A DNA stretch of 64,000 bases from the NCBI RefSeq assembly GCF_905220705.1, contig NZ_CAJNAT010000009.1, forward strand, positions 170,850-234,849, read 5' to 3'. A program made the translations under genes and the position numbers. Under the pieces are notes generated by a model that was not told the origin of the DNA, searched no databases, and saw only the letters and a list, made by a program, of their open reading frames with translations. The first letter of the stretch is position 1. The number at the start of each line of letters is the position of its first letter. The stretch is from Paraburkholderia domus. GTDB lineage: Bacteria > Pseudomonadota > Gammaproteobacteria > Burkholderiales > Burkholderiaceae. Below are positions 43,477 through 52,915 of the stretch, in pieces.

Positions 43477-45017
43477 GAGCGTTCTCCTTGTTGTCGTGCT
43501 TCCGCGGGCTCGACGGTCAGCGTCAGTCCACGCCGCGCCGTGACGCGCACCGCGTGACCGGCCGCGACCGGGGCCGTGCTGGACACCCGCCAGCGTTCAC
43601 CGTGGACCTGAGCCCAACCGGCCAGCATGCCGCCCGCTGGTGCGTCTGCCGTTGCGTCCCCCTGCAGCAGGCCGCCGTCGAGCACGACGCCGAGACTGCC
43701 GATCAGCCCTTCCGAGCCGGTCACCACGGGCCGGCGTCGCGCCCGCAAGGCGAGCCTCGATACCCCGAACACAAACGCGACGCTGAACACAGTCACGGCC
43801 GCGATCAGGGGCAGCGGAATGCCGTAGCCGGGCACGTCGGTATCGATCAGCATCAGCGAGCCGATCACGAACGCGACCACACCGCCGAAGCCGAGTGAGC
43901 CGAAGGTCGGCAGAAATGCCTCGCCGATCAGGAATGCGATGCCGAGAAAGATCAAGCCGAGCCCGACGTAATTGACCGGCAGCATCTGCATCGCGAAGAG
44001 TCCCATCAGCAGACTGATGGCGCCGACCACGCCTGGCAGCACGAAGCCCGGATTGGCGAACTCGAAGAAGAGGCCGTACATGCCGATCATCAGCAGAACC
44101 AGCGCGACGTTCGGATCGGTGATGACCGCAAGGAACTGGCTGCGCCAGTCGGCTTCGAGCGTGACCACGGGCGCATTGGCGGTGCTGAGCTTGACGTCGC
44201 CGTGGCTCGTGTTGATCGTGCGGCCGTCCACCTGGCGCAACAGGTCGGGAATGTCGCGCGCATTCAGATCGACCACGTGCTGCGCGAGCGCTTCGCTGGC
44301 CGACAGGCTGACCGCTTCGCGCACCGCGCGTTCGGCCCAGTCGGCATTGCGTCCACGCATCTGCGCGAGGCCGCGGATGTAGGCGGCCGCGTCGTGGACC
44401 TGCTTGCGCAGTTCGGTGGATTGGGTGTCGAGCGGAAGGGCTGCGCTAGCCGAGTTCGCCGCGTTCGTCGAGTTCGCGGAATCGGCTGAGGCAGGCGCTC
44501 CGGGGCCGTTCTTTTGTGCGCCGGCGCCGCCACCGGCTCCGGCTCCGCCGCCGGGCAACCCGGGCATACCGCCGCCGCCCGCAGGCGGCTCCGCACCGCC
44601 GATGCCCATCTGAATCGGCGTCGCCGCGCCGAGATTGGTGCCCGGCGCCATTGCCGCTATATGGCTGGCATAGATGATATAGGTGCCGGCGCTCGCCGCC
44701 CGCGCGCCACTTGGAGCGATGAAGGTGGCGACCGGCACCGGCGAGCCGAGAATCGCCTTGATGATCTGCCGCATCGACGTATCCAGTCCGCCGGGCGTAT
44801 CGAGTTGCAGCACGGCGAGTTGCGCACGGTCGTCGGCGGCGCGTTGCAGGCTGCGTACGATGAAGTCGGCGCTGGCCGGACTGATCGCGCCGTTCACCGG
44901 AATCACGATAACGCTATTCGGTGCGACGGCGGCCTCGGCGGCCCAAACCCGCGGCGCGTTTTCGCATAACGCGAATCCGAATGCCAAAAGCATGCCGAAC
45001 GCGGTCATGCCGCGCAT
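43473..45017 (-). CDS. NfeD-type membrane serine protease (ClpP-class) partner of slipin
   Basis: About 514 residues with a signal peptide, a ClpP-like protease domain (PVNGAISPASADFIVRSLQR; catalytic Ser region PSGARAASAGTYIIYASH), and then four or five membrane helices. A C-terminal OB-fold NfeD domain is last. A Gly/Ala/Ser-rich insert of about 65 residues (GIGGAEPPAGGGGMPGLPGG and beyond) breaks the protease domain between the Ser and Lys parts. The start is uncertain: ATG 45017 gives a clean signal peptide; 45098 and 45119 are alternatives. Confidence 0.85.
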   Translation of the reverse strand: MRGMTAFGMLLAFGFALCENAPRVWAAEAAVAPNSVIVIPVNGAISPASADFIVRSLQRAADDRAQLAVLQLDTPGGLDTSMRQIIKAILGSPVPVATFIAPSGARAASAGTYIIYASHIAAMAPGTNLGAATPIQMGIGGAEPPAGGGGMPGLPGGGAGAGGGAGAQKNGPGAPASADSANSTNAANSASAALPLDTQSTELRKQVHDAAAYIRGLAQMRGRNADWAERAVREAVSLSASEALAQHVVDLNARDIPDLLRQVDGRTINTSHGDVKLSTANAPVVTLEADWRSQFLAVITDPNVALVLLMIGMYGLFFEFANPGFVLPGVVGAISLLMGLFAMQMLPVNYVGLGLIFLGIAFLIGEAFLPTFGSLGFGGVVAFVIGSLMLIDTDVPGYGIPLPLIAAVTVFSVAFVFGVSRLALRARRRPVVTGSEGLIGSLGVVLDGGLLQGDATADAPAGGMLAGWAQVHGERWRVSSTAPVAAGHAVRVTARRGLTLTVEPAEARQQGERS

Positions 45018-45180
45018 CAACCGGCCCACGACTCCGCCACGGATAAGCGCAGGGCGCGGACCAGACTGCCGGAACGGGAGGCGCGGATACGTGCTCATCG
45101 CTGACGGCTGCCGCACCATGCCGACGGGTATCGGCCAGCGCGGGCCGATACCCCAGAAAGGCTGGCCTGCTCCTAACAGC

Positions 45181-46227
45181 TTAGTCCGATTCCGTGCGAC
45201 GCGTGAAATCCGCACGCGCCGGCCGGTAATCGGTCGGCCGCATGCCGGTCCACTTGCGAAATGCGCGATGAAACGCGCTCGGTTCCGCGAAACCCACGGC
45301 GGTGGCGATGTCGGCGATCGTGCGATCGGTGTCCTGCAATTCGCCAATTGCGATGTCGCGCCGCAAGTCGTCCTTGATCGACTGGTAGGTATAGCCTTCC
45401 TGCTTCAGACGCCGCCGCATCGTCGCTTCAGCGACGTGCAGGCGCAGCGCCATCTGGTCCGCGGGGGGCCAGCCGGCCATCGGCAGCGCGCGCAGCATCT
45501 TGCGCACGCGCGCGGCGAGCGAGCCGGGATTGCGGTACTTGACGATGAAGCTGCCGGGCGCATCGCGCAGGAACGGCTTGACCGACTTCGTCGTTTGGAT
45601 GACCGGCAGTTCGAGAAACGCCGGCGCAAGATCGACATAGGACTCAGGCTGTTCGAAGGTCATGTCGTCGCAGAACATCAGCCGGTATTCATGGGCGGCC
45701 GGCGGTTCCGGGCAACGAAAGCGCGCCTCGAGCAGGGGAATGCGCCGCCCCACCAGCCAGCACAGCAGGCCGTAGACAAGAATGAAGTAGGTCGCATAGG
45801 CGAACATCGCGGGCGGCTTGGTGCCTTCGCGCTGGACGAATCTGAGCCGCACACGCTGCGCGTCTGTTTCGATCTGTGCGCCAAGATCGTCCAGCACCAG
45901 CCGCATGAAACCGACCGCCCGCGCGAGCGCCTGCGCACCGTTACGCGCGGTCAGCGCCGTTTGCGTCATCGCGATGAAGCTGCCGCTTTTCATGCGGTGC
46001 GAGTCCTGGCCGAAGAATTCATCGTCGAGCGCGCGGGCGATGCCGGCCCACAACGCGCCGTATTGCGCCGACGACACGCGGCTCTTCGGTGACGCCAGCA
46101 TCGGTCCCGCAATGCCGGCGGCTTCAGCAAGCGGTAGCGCATCGAAACCGCGCGCTTGCGCCAGCGCCAGGGTCTCCTCGACCATGCTGACGGAGATCGT
46201 GCCCTTGTCGTCTTTCATGTTCTTCAT
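45181..46227 (-). CDS. AraC-family regulator with arabinose-binding-like N-domain (OruR/ArgR type)
   Basis: A 348-residue protein. The first ~200 residues match the arabinose-binding domain of AraC regulators, and the end is the double helix-turn-helix (DIAIGELQDTDRTIADIATA, GFAEPSAFHRAFRKWTGMRP). The start is ATG 46227 or 46218; the frame upstream is unrelated. It is divergent from the acyl-CoA dehydrogenase gene with 295 bases between, so it likely controls the valine/isobutyrate operon. Confidence 0.87.
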   Translation of the reverse strand: MKNMKDDKGTISVSMVEETLALAQARGFDALPLAEAAGIAGPMLASPKSRVSSAQYGALWAGIARALDDEFFGQDSHRMKSGSFIAMTQTALTARNGAQALARAVGFMRLVLDDLGAQIETDAQRVRLRFVQREGTKPPAMFAYATYFILVYGLLCWLVGRRIPLLEARFRCPEPPAAHEYRLMFCDDMTFEQPESYVDLAPAFLELPVIQTTKSVKPFLRDAPGSFIVKYRNPGSLAARVRKMLRALPMAGWPPADQMALRLHVAEATMRRRLKQEGYTYQSIKDDLRRDIAIGELQDTDRTIADIATAVGFAEPSAFHRAFRKWTGMRPTDYRPARADFTRRTESD

Positions 46228-46522
46228 GTTTTTCTTGGTCGTCTGGCAAACGCGCTCAACATTTTTCGTGTGGCGATTCGCTAAGCCTTTGAAATTGTGG
46301 CCTGAATCAACGTTGCATGATGCCGGTATGGCAAATGCGCTCACCCAGAATGATCGGGCAGAGCATCGAACCTGTCCAGAAGCTTCCCTACACTTGGCCT
46401 TAACCGATCGCGGGCCGCATCGTCCGGAGACACCACGGCGAGGCCGGCCACCCCCGCGATGCGTCGCAATGACGAGGCAGCGCCTCGCCGCCGCGACGCG
46501 ATGCACCTAACAGGATCGAACG

Positions 46523-47656
46523 ATGGACACCTTCTACACCGACGAACAGCGGATGATCCGCGACGCCGCCCGCGACTTCGCCACTGAGCGCCTCGCGCCG
46601 CACGCCGGGCAGTGGGACCGCGACGCGAAGCTGCCGGCGGAAGTCGTGACGCAAATGGGCGAGCTCGGCTTTCTCGGCATGATCGTGCCGCCCGAGTGGG
46701 GCGGCGTCTATACCGACTACGTGGCCTATGCGCTCGCCCTCGAAGAGATCGCCGCGGGCTGCGCCGCCTGCGCCACGCTGATGAGCGTGCACAACTCGGT
46801 CGGCTGCGGGCCGATCCTGAACTTCGGCACGGACGCGCAAAAAGACCGCTATCTGCAAGACCTCGCCACGGGACGCCGCATCGGTGCGTTCTGCCTGACC
46901 GAGCCGCAAGCGGGTTCCGAGGCGAATAATCTGCGCACCCGCGCGGTACTGCGCGACGGCAAATGGATTCTCAACGGCAACAAGCAGTTCGTGACCAACG
47001 GCGCGCGCGCCAACATCGCGATCGTGTTCGCCGTCACCGATCCCGACCGCGGCAAGCGTGGTCTGTCCGCCTTCATCGTGCCGACCGATACCCCGGGTTT
47101 CAACGTCGGCAAGCCGGAGCACAAGCTTGGCATTCGCGCATCCGACACCTGCCCGATCTCGCTCGACGATTGCGCGGTGCCCGAAGCCAATCTGCTTGGC
47201 GAACCGGGCGAAGGCCTGCGCATTGCGTTGTCGAATCTCGAGGGCGGGCGCATCGGGATTGCGGCGCAGGCGGTCGGTATCGCGCGAGCCGCATTCGATG
47301 CCGCTCGCCTCTACGCGAACGAACGTATCCAGTTCGGCAAGGCGCTGAAGGACCACCAGACCATTGCCAACATGCTCGCCGACATGGCGACCCGCCTGAA
47401 CGCCGCGCGTCTGCTCGTGCACCACGCGGCGCGCTTGCGCACGGCAGGCAAGCCGTGTTTGTCCGAGGCATCGCAGGCCAAGCTGTTTGCGTCGGAACTC
47501 GCCGAGGAAGTCTGCTCGAAGGCGATCCAGATTCACGGCGGCTACGGCTACCTTGAAGACTATGCGGTGGAACGCCACTATCGTGACGCCCGCATCACAC
47601 AGATTTACGAAGGAACCAGCGAAGTGCAGCGAATGGTTATCGCGCGCCATGTTTAA
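46523..47656 (+). CDS. Acyl-CoA dehydrogenase, isobutyryl-CoA type
   Basis: A 377-residue FAD enzyme. The signatures are AFCLTEPQAGSEANNLRTRA (FAD site), and the C-terminal motif QIHGGYGYLEDYAVERHYRD then ITQIYEGTSEVQRMVIARHV with the catalytic Glu. The active-site context fits the short/branched-chain group; the valine-pathway genes following it favour isobutyryl-CoA as substrate. ATG 46523 has AGGA before it. First gene of the operon. Confidence 0.9.
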   Translation: MDTFYTDEQRMIRDAARDFATERLAPHAGQWDRDAKLPAEVVTQMGELGFLGMIVPPEWGGVYTDYVAYALALEEIAAGCAACATLMSVHNSVGCGPILNFGTDAQKDRYLQDLATGRRIGAFCLTEPQAGSEANNLRTRAVLRDGKWILNGNKQFVTNGARANIAIVFAVTDPDRGKRGLSAFIVPTDTPGFNVGKPEHKLGIRASDTCPISLDDCAVPEANLLGEPGEGLRIALSNLEGGRIGIAAQAVGIARAAFDAARLYANERIQFGKALKDHQTIANMLADMATRLNAARLLVHHAARLRTAGKPCLSEASQAKLFASELAEEVCSKAIQIHGGYGYLEDYAVERHYRDARITQIYEGTSEVQRMVIARHV

Positions 47657-47751
47657 ACGCAAGCTGGAAGGCGTTTGAGCGCAAAATAGCCTGCTAGTAA
47701 GGCAATAAACAGAGCGCATACCGCGCCACCAGCATGGAATTGGAGACGACG

Positions 47752-49443
47752 ATGACTGCAGCGAAGGGCTTTCTCGAAGCGCGCGACCTGTTATTGCGCC
47801 ATCGAACCGACTACGACCGCGCCTACCGCGAATTCGCGTGGCCGACGCCAGGCCAGTTCAACTGGGCGCTCGACTACTTCGATGTGATCGCGCGCGACAA
47901 TGACAACCCGGCGCTGTGGATCGTCGATGATCCGGCCAGCGACGGATTGCGTCTGTCCTACGCGCAGATGTCGGAGCGCTCGTCGCGCATGGCGAACTTC
48001 CTGCGCGGGGTTGGCGTGGGGCGCGGCGACCGCTTGCTGCTGATGTTGCCGAACCGCGTCGAACTTTGGGACGTAATGCTCGCGGCCATGAAGCTCGGCG
48101 CAATCGTCCTGCCGGCCACCACCCAGCTTTCCGCCGACGACGTGCGCGACCGGGTGCAGATCGGCGGCGCGCAGTTCGTGGTGGTCGATAGCGCGGAACT
48201 GGCCAAGTTCGACGCACTCGACGTGCCGCTCACACGCATCTCGGTCGGCACGCCGCGCGATGGTTGGATCGATCTTGCAGCGGCCTATGATGCGTCGCCG
48301 CAATTTACCCCCGAAGGCGTGACGCACGCCACCGATCCTCTGCTGCTGTATTTCACCTCGGGCACTACATCCAAGCCGAAGCTGGTCGAGCATACGCACC
48401 AGAGTTACCCGATCGGCCATCTGTCGACCATGTACTGGATCGGCCTGCAACCCAACGACATCCACTGGAACATCAGCTCGCCGGGTTGGGCCAAACACGC
48501 ATGGAGCTGCTTCTACGCGCCGTGGAATGCGCAAGCCTGCGTGTTCGTTTTCAATTTTCCGCGCTTCGTGCCGAAAGACACGCTCGACGTGCTGGTGCGT
48601 TTCAACGTCACCACGCTGTGTGCGCCGCCGACTGTGTGGCGCATGCTCGTGCAGGAGCATCTCACCGACTATCCGGTGAAACTGCGCGAAATCGTCGGTG
48701 CGGGCGAGCCGTTGAATCCGGAGATCATCGAACGCGTCAAGCATGCGTGGGGCATCACGATTCGCGACGGCTTCGGCCAGACCGAAACGACCTGCCAGAT
48801 CGGCAACCCGCCGGGGCAACCGGTGGTGCCGGGCTCGATGGGCCGTCCGCTGCCGGGCTATAAAATCGAACTCCTCGATGCCGACGATCAACCCGTCACC
48901 GAAGGCGAAATCTCGCTGCCTTTGGCCGAGCGTCCGCTCGGTTTGATGACCGGCTACGCGAACAATGCAAAGGCCACCGCGCAAGCCATGCGCAACGGTT
49001 TCTATCACACCTCCGACGTCGCATTGCGCCGTGATGACGGCTACTACGTCTACGTCGGCCGCGCCGATGATGTTTTCAAGTCGTCCGACTACAGACTGAG
49101 CCCGTTCGAACTCGAAAGCGTGCTGATCGAACACGAAGCGATCGGCGAAGCGGCTGTGGTACCGAGTGCCGATGCGCTGCGCCTGTCGGTCCCCAAAGCG
49201 TTCGTCACTGTGCGTCACGGCTATGAAGCCGGTCCCGAACTCGCACGTGCGGTCTTCGCGTTCTCGCGCGAAAAACTCGCACCGTACAAGCGGATTCGCC
49301 GCCTCCAGTTCAGCGAGTTGCCTAAAACCATCTCCGGCAAGATTCGCCGCGTCGAATTGCGGCGTCGCGAAATGGAGCGCGAGGCCGAGCCCGCGCGCCT
49401 GCCCGGCGAGTATTGGGAAGAAGACTTCCCGGATCTGCGTTAA
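47752..49443 (+). CDS. AMP-forming acyl-CoA synthetase
   Basis: A 563-residue adenylate-forming ligase. The phosphate-binding loop is LYFTSGTTSKPKLVEHTHQS, followed by DGFGQTETTCQIGNPPG, and the C-terminal Lys in LPKTISGKIRRVELRRRE. It activates a carboxylic acid to its CoA ester; in this operon isobutyrate or a related short acid is likely. I use ATG 47752 with GGAG 6 bases before, not the ATG at 47734. It lies 95 bases after the dehydrogenase gene. Confidence 0.88.
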   Translation: MTAAKGFLEARDLLLRHRTDYDRAYREFAWPTPGQFNWALDYFDVIARDNDNPALWIVDDPASDGLRLSYAQMSERSSRMANFLRGVGVGRGDRLLLMLPNRVELWDVMLAAMKLGAIVLPATTQLSADDVRDRVQIGGAQFVVVDSAELAKFDALDVPLTRISVGTPRDGWIDLAAAYDASPQFTPEGVTHATDPLLLYFTSGTTSKPKLVEHTHQSYPIGHLSTMYWIGLQPNDIHWNISSPGWAKHAWSCFYAPWNAQACVFVFNFPRFVPKDTLDVLVRFNVTTLCAPPTVWRMLVQEHLTDYPVKLREIVGAGEPLNPEIIERVKHAWGITIRDGFGQTETTCQIGNPPGQPVVPGSMGRPLPGYKIELLDADDQPVTEGEISLPLAERPLGLMTGYANNAKATAQAMRNGFYHTSDVALRRDDGYYVYVGRADDVFKSSDYRLSPFELESVLIEHEAIGEAAVVPSADALRLSVPKAFVTVRHGYEAGPELARAVFAFSREKLAPYKRIRRLQFSELPKTISGKIRRVELRRREMEREAEPARLPGEYWEEDFPDLR

Positions 49444-49503
49444 TTATTTTTTGTTCCCAGTCACTGTCCGGCCGCCAGGCGGCCACTGCACAGGAGTGCC
49501 AGC

Positions 49504-51021
49504 ATGAGCGCAATTGCTTCGAACCAGGTCGCCACCATCAAACTGCTGATCAACGGCGAGTTCGTCGAATCCAAAACCACTGAATGGCGCGACATCGTCA
49601 ACCCGGCTACGCAAGAGGTACTCGCACGCGTGCCGTTCGCCACCGCCGATGAAGTGAACGAAGCAATCCGTTCGGCGCACACCGCGTTCAAGACGTGGAA
49701 AGACACGCCGATCGGCGCGCGCATGCGCATCATGCTGAAGTTTCAGGCGCTGATTCGCGAGCATTCGCCGCGCATCGCCAAGACGCTGAGCGCCGAGCAG
49801 GGCAAGACGATTCCCGATGCGGAAGGCGATATCTTCCGCGGGCTCGAAGTGGTCGAGCATGCCTGCTCGATCGGTACCTTGCAGCAAGGTGAATTCGCCG
49901 AGAACGTCGCAGGTGGTGTGGATACCTACACGCTACGTCAGCCGATTGGCGTTTGCGCCGGTATCACGCCGTTCAATTTTCCCGCGATGATCCCGTTGTG
50001 GATGTTCCCGATGGCGATCGTCTGCGGCAATACGTTCGTGCTGAAGCCTTCCGAGCAGGATCCGCTGTCGACGATGCAACTGGTCGAACTGGCGCTCGAA
50101 GCCGGCGTGCCAAAGGGTGTGCTGAATGTCGTGCACGGCGGCAGGGATGTGGTCGACGCGCTTTGCACGCACGATCTGGTGAAAGCGATTTCGTTTGTCG
50201 GCTCGACGGCGGTTGGCACCCATGTTTATCGCCTCGGGAGCGAACACGGCAAGCGCGTGCAGTCGATGATGGGCGCGAAGAACCACGCAGTCGTGCTGCC
50301 TGATGCGAACCGTGAACAGACCTTGAATGCGCTGGCCGGTGCAGGGTTCGGCGCAGCAGGACAGCGTTGCATGGCGACTTCGGTGGTCGTGCTGGTCGGC
50401 GCGGCGCAGCAATGGCTGCCCGATCTGGTCGCGAAGGCGAAGACGCTGAAGGTCAACGCGGGTAACGAGCCGAATACGGACATTGGGCCGGTGGTTTCAC
50501 GCGCGGCGAAGCAACGCATTCTCGGCCTGATCGAAACGGGTGTGAAAGAGGGCGCAACCTTGGCGCTCGACGGCCGCGACGTGAAGGTTCCGGGCTACGA
50601 GCAAGGAAACTTCATCGGCCCGACGGTGTTCACCGATGTCACCACCGAGATGGAAATCTACCGTCAGGAAATTTTTGGTCCGGTGCTGGTGGTGCTGAAT
50701 GCCGCCACGCTCGATGACGCGATTGCGCTCGTCAATCGCAATCCGTTTGGCAACGGCGTGGGCCTCTTCACGCAAAGCGGCGCGGCGGCGCGCAAATTCC
50801 AGAGCGAGATCGATATCGGGCAGGTCGGCATCAATATTCCGATTCCGGTGCCCGTGCCGTCTTTCAGCTTTACCGGTTCGCGTGGCTCGAAACTTGGCGA
50901 CCTCGGGCCGTATGGTAAGCAGGTTGTGCAGTTCTACACGCAGACCAAGACGGTAACCGCCCGCTGGTTCGACGACGATACCGTCAACGACGGTGTTAAT
51001 ACGACTATCAGCTTGCGCTGA
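49504..51021 (+). CDS. mmsA: Methylmalonate-semialdehyde dehydrogenase (CoA-acylating)
   Basis: A 505-residue aldehyde dehydrogenase of the MmsA branch. GFGAAGQRCMATSVVVLVGA carries the catalytic Cys, and ITPFNFPAMIPLWMFPMAIV is the MmsA-type N-terminal signature. It converts methylmalonate semialdehyde to propionyl-CoA at the end of valine degradation. AGGAG precedes ATG 49504. Three hairpin repeats follow before mmsB. Confidence 0.95.
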   Translation: MSAIASNQVATIKLLINGEFVESKTTEWRDIVNPATQEVLARVPFATADEVNEAIRSAHTAFKTWKDTPIGARMRIMLKFQALIREHSPRIAKTLSAEQGKTIPDAEGDIFRGLEVVEHACSIGTLQQGEFAENVAGGVDTYTLRQPIGVCAGITPFNFPAMIPLWMFPMAIVCGNTFVLKPSEQDPLSTMQLVELALEAGVPKGVLNVVHGGRDVVDALCTHDLVKAISFVGSTAVGTHVYRLGSEHGKRVQSMMGAKNHAVVLPDANREQTLNALAGAGFGAAGQRCMATSVVVLVGAAQQWLPDLVAKAKTLKVNAGNEPNTDIGPVVSRAAKQRILGLIETGVKEGATLALDGRDVKVPGYEQGNFIGPTVFTDVTTEMEIYRQEIFGPVLVVLNAATLDDAIALVNRNPFGNGVGLFTQSGAAARKFQSEIDIGQVGINIPIPVPVPSFSFTGSRGSKLGDLGPYGKQVVQFYTQTKTVTARWFDDDTVNDGVNTTISLR

Positions 51022-51036
51022 GATCAAAGGTTTATT

Positions 51037-51177
51037 GCTTTGCATGGGATGGGAGTAAGCGCTAAAGCGCTAACTCCCATCGAGCTTTGCATGGGACGGG
51101 AGTAAGCGCTAAAGCGCTAACTCCCATCGAGCTTTGCATGGGACGGGAGTAAGCGCTAAAGCGCTAACTCCCATCGA
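51037..51177 (+). repeat. Three tandem 47-bp units, each a long hairpin, between mmsA and mmsB
   Basis: Units 51037-51083, 51084-51130 and 51131-51177 are identical except one T/C change in the first. Each contains GGGAGTAAGCGCT and AGCGCTAACTCCC, which pair over 13 bases with one mismatch and an AA loop. The array ends 1 base before the mmsB ribosome site (AGGAG 51179-51183). It could alter message stability or attenuation between the two genes. Confidence 0.92.
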
Positions 51178-51191
51178 CAGGAGACGACACC

Positions 51192-52088
51192 ATGAAAATT
51201 GGCTTTATCGGACTGGGCAATATGGGCGCGCCGATGGCGCTCAATCTGCTGAAGGCAGGCCACGCGGTCAACGTATTCGACCTCAACGCGCAAGCTGTCC
51301 AGGCGCTCGTCGATGCGGGTGCTAAAGCGGCAAATTCGCCGAAAGCCGCGGTGACCGACGTCGAATGCGTGGTGACGATGCTGCCCGCAGCCGTTCATGT
51401 GCGTAGCGTGCTGATAGCGGATGACGGTGTCTTCGCCGGCATCGCGGAAGGCGTGACGATCATCGATTCGAGCACGATCGACCCGGCGAGCGTGAAGGAG
51501 TTTGCCGAACTTGCGGAGCAACGCGGTAATACCTTCGTCGACGCGCCCGTTTCGGGCGGCACCGGCGGCGCGGCGGCGGGCACGCTGACCTTCATGGTCG
51601 GCGGCAGCGTGAGCGCGTATGAGCAGGTCAAACCGGTGTTGTCGGCGATGGGCAAGAACATCGTGCATTGCGGCGAGACCGGCACCGGCCAGGTCGCGAA
51701 GATCTGCAACAACCTCGTGCTCGGCATCACGATGGCGGGCGTGGCCGAGGCCATGTCGCTGGGCGAGGCGCTTGGCATCGACTCGAAAGTACTGGGCGGC
51801 ATCATCAATACCTCGACGGGCCGCTGCTGGAGTTCGGACACGTATAACCCGATGCCCGGCGTGATCGAAACCGCGCCGTCCACGCGCGGTTATACCGGCG
51901 GCTTCGGCACTGATCTGATGTTGAAGGACCTGGGCCTCGCCACCGACGCCGCGAAGTTCGCGCGTCAACCGGTGTATCTCGGCGCGCTCGCGCAACAGCT
52001 TTATCAAACAATGAGCACGAAGGGCGCGGGTCGTCTGGACTTCTCGGCCGTGATCAAGCTCTATCGCAAGGACGGAGACGCGTCATGA
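51192..52088 (+). CDS. mmsB: 3-Hydroxyisobutyrate dehydrogenase
   Basis: A 298-residue NAD-dependent dehydrogenase. The N-terminal Rossmann motif is IGFIGLGNMGAPMALNLLKA; the substrate-binding signature FVDAPVSGGTGGAAAGTLTF (residues ~115) and the catalytic Lys region GTGQVAKICNNLVLG follow. It oxidises 3-hydroxyisobutyrate to methylmalonate semialdehyde, the step before MmsA. AGGAG lies 8 bases before ATG 51192, right after the repeat array. It overlaps the next gene by 4 bases. Confidence 0.95.
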   Translation: MKIGFIGLGNMGAPMALNLLKAGHAVNVFDLNAQAVQALVDAGAKAANSPKAAVTDVECVVTMLPAAVHVRSVLIADDGVFAGIAEGVTIIDSSTIDPASVKEFAELAEQRGNTFVDAPVSGGTGGAAAGTLTFMVGGSVSAYEQVKPVLSAMGKNIVHCGETGTGQVAKICNNLVLGITMAGVAEAMSLGEALGIDSKVLGGIINTSTGRCWSSDTYNPMPGVIETAPSTRGYTGGFGTDLMLKDLGLATDAAKFARQPVYLGALAQQLYQTMSTKGAGRLDFSAVIKLYRKDGDAS

Positions 52089-52915
52089 TCGAACTCGACT
52101 ACGCACACGACGGCGCTGTCGCGCTGCTGACGCTCAAACGGCCGCCCGCGAATGCTTTCACGCCGGACGGCTTGATGCAGTTGCAGCACACCGTTGAGCA
52201 GCTGAACGGCGAGGCGCGCGTGCGGGCGATCGTGATCACGGGCGACGGCCCCAAGTTCTTCAGCGCGGGCGCCGACCTGAACACGTTCGCCGACGGCAAT
52301 CGCGAAGTCGCGCGCACAGCGGCGACGCGTTTCGGCGCGGCGTTCGAGACCTTGCAGAACGCGCGTCCGGTGGTGATCGCCGCGATCAACGGCTACGCGA
52401 TGGGCGGCGGGCTCGAATGCGCGCTGGCCTGCGACATTCGCATCGCCGAGCAACACGCGTTGATGGCTTTGCCCGAAACGGCGGTCGGTTTGCTGCCGTG
52501 CGGCTGCGGTACGCAGACGCTGCCGTGGCTGGTCGGCGAAGGCTGGGCCAAGCGGATGATTCTGACCGGTGAACGCGTCGATGCGGCAACCGCATTGCGT
52601 ATCGGTCTCGTCGAAGAAGTGGTGGAAAAAGGCGCAGCGCGCGAGGCCGCGTTGACGATGGCGGCGCGTGTCGCGACCCTTAGCCCTCAAGCGGTCGGCT
52701 TCAGCAAGACGCTGATCCACCAGGGGCGCAACGGCGTGCCGCGTGCGGCGGCCCTGGCGGTGGAACGGGAACGCTTTGTCGACCTGTTCGACGGCGCCGA
52801 CCAGCGCGAAGGCGTCAATGCATTCCTCGAGAAACGTGCGCCGCGCTGGCAGGTGACGCAGGCCGTAGCGCACGCCGAACAGCGTGCCAATGGCGAGCAG
52901 GAGAACCTTCGATGA
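52085..52915 (+). CDS. Enoyl-CoA hydratase/isomerase (crotonase fold)
   Basis: A 276-residue crotonase. The oxyanion-hole region is FFSAGADLNTFAD and YAMGGGLECALACDIRIAEQ; both catalytic Glu positions are present (GGGLEC and ALPETAVGLLP). In this operon it should hydrate methacrylyl-CoA to 3-hydroxyisobutyryl-CoA. It overlaps mmsB and the following gene by 4 bases each (ATGA), so the three are translationally coupled. Confidence 0.92.
   Translation: MIELDYAHDGAVALLTLKRPPANAFTPDGLMQLQHTVEQLNGEARVRAIVITGDGPKFFSAGADLNTFADGNREVARTAATRFGAAFETLQNARPVVIAAINGYAMGGGLECALACDIRIAEQHALMALPETAVGLLPCGCGTQTLPWLVGEGWAKRMILTGERVDAATALRIGLVEEVVEKGAAREAALTMAARVATLSPQAVGFSKTLIHQGRNGVPRAAALAVERERFVDLFDGADQREGVNAFLEKRAPRWQVTQAVAHAEQRANGEQENLR

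Noticed and set aside
51037..51177. CRISPR array
   Set aside because: Units are directly adjacent with no variable spacers, and only three copies; a tandem hairpin repeat, not CRISPR.
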